Source: Bacillota bacterium
GTDB taxonomy: Bacteria > Bacillota > Clostridia > Lachnospirales > Lachnospiraceae
NCBI GenBank assembly: GCA_023387635.1
Contig: JAEWHU010000331.1
Location: 1-15,702 of the forward strand
Reading direction: 5' to 3'
DNA length: 15,702 bases
The translations under genes and the position numbers were made by a program. Below, in pieces: positions 13,934-15,702 of this stretch (its first letter is position 1; every line of letters begins with the position of its first letter). The notes under the pieces were generated by a model. The model saw only the letters and a list, made by a program, of their open reading frames with translations, had not been told where the DNA came from and made no database searches.

Positions 13934-14410
13934 ATGGAACAATTTATTGTAAAATCAATAGGTAAAATTTATGTAGATGACAATGGTATGAGATTAGTAC
14001 TAAAAAATGAATATATTCCTGCTCTTACTAACTTTAAAGAATTTGATTATATCAATGTTCTCTGGTGGTTTGATAAATGTTATAATAAGGAATCTAGAAC
14101 AAAACTTATTGAGACTAATCCTTATAAAAATGCACCAGAAGTAATAGGTACTTTTGCAACACGCTCCCCCAATCGACCAAACCCTATTGCACTAACTTGT
14201 AGCTATGTAACTTATGTGGATCATCAAAACGGAATTATTGGTTTAGCTTACATTGATGCTGATAATGGAAGTCATGTATTAGATATAAAGCCTTATACTC
14301 CTAGTCTTGATAGAGTAGAAAATCCATCCGTACCAGACTGGTGTTCAAAATGGCCTAAAAACGTGGAAGAGTCTGGAGATTTTGATTGGAGCACAGTCTT
14401 TGACTTATAA
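13934..14410 (+). CDS. TrmO/TsaA-family tRNA (t6A37) N6-methyltransferase
   Basis: A 158-residue, single-domain member of the TrmO (TsaA, VirR-like) family, an S-adenosylmethionine-dependent enzyme that methylates N6 of t6A37 in some ANU-decoding tRNAs. The signature GTFATRSPNRPNPIAL (72-87) and the product-side motif VLDIKPYTP (115-123) are intact. E. coli TrmO has an additional C-terminal domain that is missing here; short forms are common in Firmicutes and archaea. The tail contains PDWCSKWP. ATG follows AGGAG at 8 bases. It is a single-gene unit with its own promoter and terminator. Most annotation pipelines would call this a SAM-dependent methyltransferase; the exact tRNA substrate is inferred from the family. 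Confidence 0.85.
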   Translation: MEQFIVKSIGKIYVDDNGMRLVLKNEYIPALTNFKEFDYINVLWWFDKCYNKESRTKLIETNPYKNAPEVIGTFATRSPNRPNPIALTCSYVTYVDHQNGIIGLAYIDADNGSHVLDIKPYTPSLDRVENPSVPDWCSKWPKNVEESGDFDWSTVFDL

Positions 14411-14444
14411 TTTATAGCTGATAATTGCTAGATATTCTAAATAT

Positions 14445-14480
14445 AAGTGGTATGACATCTAAAGATGTCATACCACTTTT
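14445..14480 (+). terminator. Strong intrinsic terminator after the TrmO-like gene
   Basis: Perfect 15-base arms (14445-14459 and 14464-14478, starting AAGTGGTATG) with a TAAA loop and a TTTT end, 34 bases past the stop codon. The AA/TT ends make it potentially bidirectional. Confidence 0.92.
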
Positions 14481-14551
14481 CATACTATTATAATTCACTG
14501 ATAACTATATTTAAAATCCACTAATTAATGTAAATATTATCTGTAATATCA

Positions 14552-14602
14552 TTGACAACTATTACGTTTAGTGATATATTTTTTATTACAGTAAACGTAA
14601 TA
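14552..14602 (+). promoter_or_regulatory. PadR promoter with flanking operator half-sites
   Basis: A consensus -35 TTGACA (14552-14557) is 17 bases from a TATATT -10 (14575-14580) with an extended TG. Two perfect 11-base inverted arms, TATTACGTTTA (14560-14570, in the spacer) and TAAACGTAATA (14592-14602, near +1 to +15), bracket the -10. Arm centres are 32 bases apart, about three helical turns, so they face the same side. This is a convincing autorepression operator for the PadR protein. Confidence 0.85.
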
Positions 14603-14617
14603 AAGAGAGGAATATAC

Positions 14618-14941
14618 ATGAGAGATAATATTAAAGGGGGAGCATTGACAGAAACTACATTCTTTATACTTTTGTCACTATACTCCCCAAATCACGGTTA
14701 TGGAATAATGCAATTTATCAGCAATGAGACTCAAGAAAGACTGACTTTAGGAGCTGGTACACTTTATGGAGCAATTAATACATTACTAAAGAAGGGCTGG
14801 ATTGAACCCTTTGGAGACGATGATGGTAGAAAAAAAGAATATATTATTACTAAACTTGGCAAAAGTATAGCCCAAATGGAACTACAAAGAATTAAACAAT
14901 TATCAGAAACGGCTACTAGAATAATGGAGGGAGTAAAATAA
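14618..14941 (+). CDS. PadR-family transcriptional repressor
   Basis: A 107-residue protein of the short PadR class (PF03551, subfamily 1). The winged helix-turn-helix is clear: ALTETTFFILLSLYSPNHGYGIMQFI leads to the recognition helix region LTLGAGTLYGAINTLLKKGWI, the wing GDDDGRKKEYIITKLGK, and a C-terminal dimerisation helix. Such proteins usually respond to drugs, phenolics or membrane stress and repress their own operon. I chose ATG 14618, with GAGAGG 8 bases upstream. A longer TTG frame beginning at 14552 starts on the -35 box and is not credible. Its stop overlaps the start of the DUF2812 gene by one base (TAATG), so the two are translated together. Confidence 0.92.
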   Translation: MRDNIKGGALTETTFFILLSLYSPNHGYGIMQFISNETQERLTLGAGTLYGAINTLLKKGWIEPFGDDDGRKKEYIITKLGKSIAQMELQRIKQLSETATRIMEGVK

Positions 14942-15552
14942 TGAGTATAAAAAAATATAATTTTTTCTTAGGCTTTTTAGACCTACAAGAAAAATGGTTA
15001 AATAAGATGGCTAATAAGGGATATCGACTTATTCGCACAACGAAGATAATGTACGAATTTGAACCTTGCAAAAAGGATGAGTATCAGTATCTTGTAGAGT
15101 TTATGGGTGATAAGTCATATAAAGAATCAAAGAAATATAAAGAGTTTCTTGAAGAATTAGGATATAACACATTTTACAAAAATATCAATATGAATTTTTC
15201 TATTGGTAAAGTACGATGGCGACCATGGGCAAAAGGTATGGGACAGATTTCAACCAACTCTGGTACTTTTAATAAAGAAATTTTAATTGTAGAAAAGCCA
15301 AATGATGGAAAAATATTTGAGTTACACACTACAACTAAAGATATGATAGAATACTATAAACCTATCAGAAATGCTCATATTTCAACTGCATTTATAGGTA
15401 TATTTGCATTTATTATGCATTACATTTCTTATGGTTTATTATATACTTCCACTATTATCTTTCTAGCTATAACACTATTATTATGTATTCCTATTATTAG
15501 TTATCAAAAACGAATATCTAAATACTATAAAACAGGGAAAATTAGGGAGTAG
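14941..15552 (+). CDS. DUF2812 membrane protein, partner of PadR
   Basis: A 203-residue protein with an N-terminal soluble DUF2812 domain (about 5-125; KWLNKMANKGYRLI and YEFEPCKKDEYQYLVEF are typical) and two predicted C-terminal membrane helices (about 147-166 and 168-187), then a basic tail. DUF2812 proteins commonly follow a PadR gene in clostridia and bacilli and their function is unknown. Proposed roles are envelope-stress or drug sensing, by analogy with PadR-controlled systems. The ATG overlaps the PadR stop, with GGAGGGAG just upstream. Because the pair share one promoter, the PadR protein probably controls this protein in response to a signal. No transporter lies beside it in the window. 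Confidence 0.85.
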   Translation: MSIKKYNFFLGFLDLQEKWLNKMANKGYRLIRTTKIMYEFEPCKKDEYQYLVEFMGDKSYKESKKYKEFLEELGYNTFYKNINMNFSIGKVRWRPWAKGMGQISTNSGTFNKEILIVEKPNDGKIFELHTTTKDMIEYYKPIRNAHISTAFIGIFAFIMHYISYGLLYTSTIIFLAITLLLCIPIISYQKRISKYYKTGKIRE

Positions 15553-15583
15553 TATGGCTACCTTATACAATACTAAGTCAAGA

Positions 15584-15630
15584 CCACCAGCTTAGCTGGT
15601 GGCTTGCTCTGCCCCTATAAGGGGCTTTTT
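15584..15630 (+). terminator. Double hairpin terminator after the PadR/DUF2812 pair
   Basis: First hairpin: CCACCAGC/GCTGGTGG (15584-15602, three-base loop). Second: GCCCCT/AGGGGC (15611-15625) directly followed by TTTTT (15626-15630), the better intrinsic terminator. The pair lies 30-60 bases past the DUF2812 stop. Confidence 0.65.
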
Positions 15631-15702
15631 CCAGCTTGCGCCCGGAGGCGCCTGAGGGGTTTGCCAATTGCTTTGCTTTCTCAGGCTAGCCCTAAAGGGC
15701 CC
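15631..15702. other. GC-rich hairpin cluster at the window edge
   Basis: Further stem-loops follow without a gap: GCGCC/GGCGC (15638-15651), GCCTGAG/CTCAGGC (15650-15656 with 15680-15686), and GCCCT/AGGGC (15689-15700). With the two hairpins before, five stems fill about 120 bases that are far more GC-rich than the rest of the window. This looks like the end of a mobile element (IS200/IS605-like ends carry such hairpins) or a structured RNA. It is truncated by the window, so the class is undecided. Confidence 0.45.

Noticed and set aside
14552..14617. Longer N-terminus for the PadR protein starting at TTG 14552
   Set aside because: The TTG is the -35 TTGACA itself, and the extra residues do not resemble PadR; the ATG at 14618 has a proper ribosome site.
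1..15702. CRISPR array, tRNA, rRNA or integrase-type genes
   Set aside because: No regularly spaced direct repeats of 25-40 bases, no cloverleaf and no recombinase were seen; only short tandem repeats are present.

Overview
The window is AT-rich DNA with strong AGGAGG-type ribosome binding sites, T-tailed hairpin terminators and low-GC codon use. It reads as a clostridial Firmicute, most likely a plant-polysaccharide-using member of the Lachnospiraceae (a Lachnoclostridium phytofermentans-like organism). The genus is inferred from gene content, not proven.

Layout. (1) 1-2967, minus strand: the left part of a VanG-type glycopeptide-resistance locus. In transcription order it has a Qnr/MfpA-like pentapeptide-repeat protein, VanR, VanS, a control region with two tandem VanR-box-like 12-mers, and the first 65 codons of a VanG-type D-alanine ligase that runs off the left edge. 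(2) 3122-4735: two single genes, an AraC-type regulator (+) and a YqeK-like HD phosphohydrolase (-), converging on back-to-back terminators. (3) 5092-12525, minus strand: one compact catabolic operon. In transcription order it encodes a LacI regulator, an L-fucose-isomerase-like aldose/ketose isomerase, the N- and C-terminal halves of a split transketolase, an FGGY sugar kinase on a glycerol-kinase scaffold, and a signal-less glycosidase with an apiosidase-like (DUF4038) domain. A hairpin terminator ends it. (4) 12526-13624: an AT-rich spacer with 12-bp repeats and a GGGCTGTTGCA inverted repeat, then an ECF-transporter S component preceded by a previously uncalled 36-codon cysteine-rich small ORF that overlaps its start codon. 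(5) 13850-15552, plus strand: TrmO-like tRNA methyltransferase, then a PadR/DUF2812 pair with a well-defined promoter and operator. (6) 15584-15702: an abrupt GC-rich run of hairpins, probably a terminator merging into a mobile-element end or a structured RNA.

How the genes fit together. Region 3 makes metabolic sense as glycoside in, free sugar, ketose, ketose phosphate, then transketolase products. The combination of apiosidase-like hydrolase, isomerase, FGGY kinase and split transketolase matches the logic of the non-oxidative D-apiose route (apiose, apulose, apulose 4-phosphate, transketolase). This is the most interesting hypothesis here; a plain pentose pathway is the main alternative. 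Region 1 is a sensor-regulator pair placed to switch on a D-Ala-D-Ser-type cell-wall pathway, with an unusual hairpin between the regulated promoter and the ligase gene.
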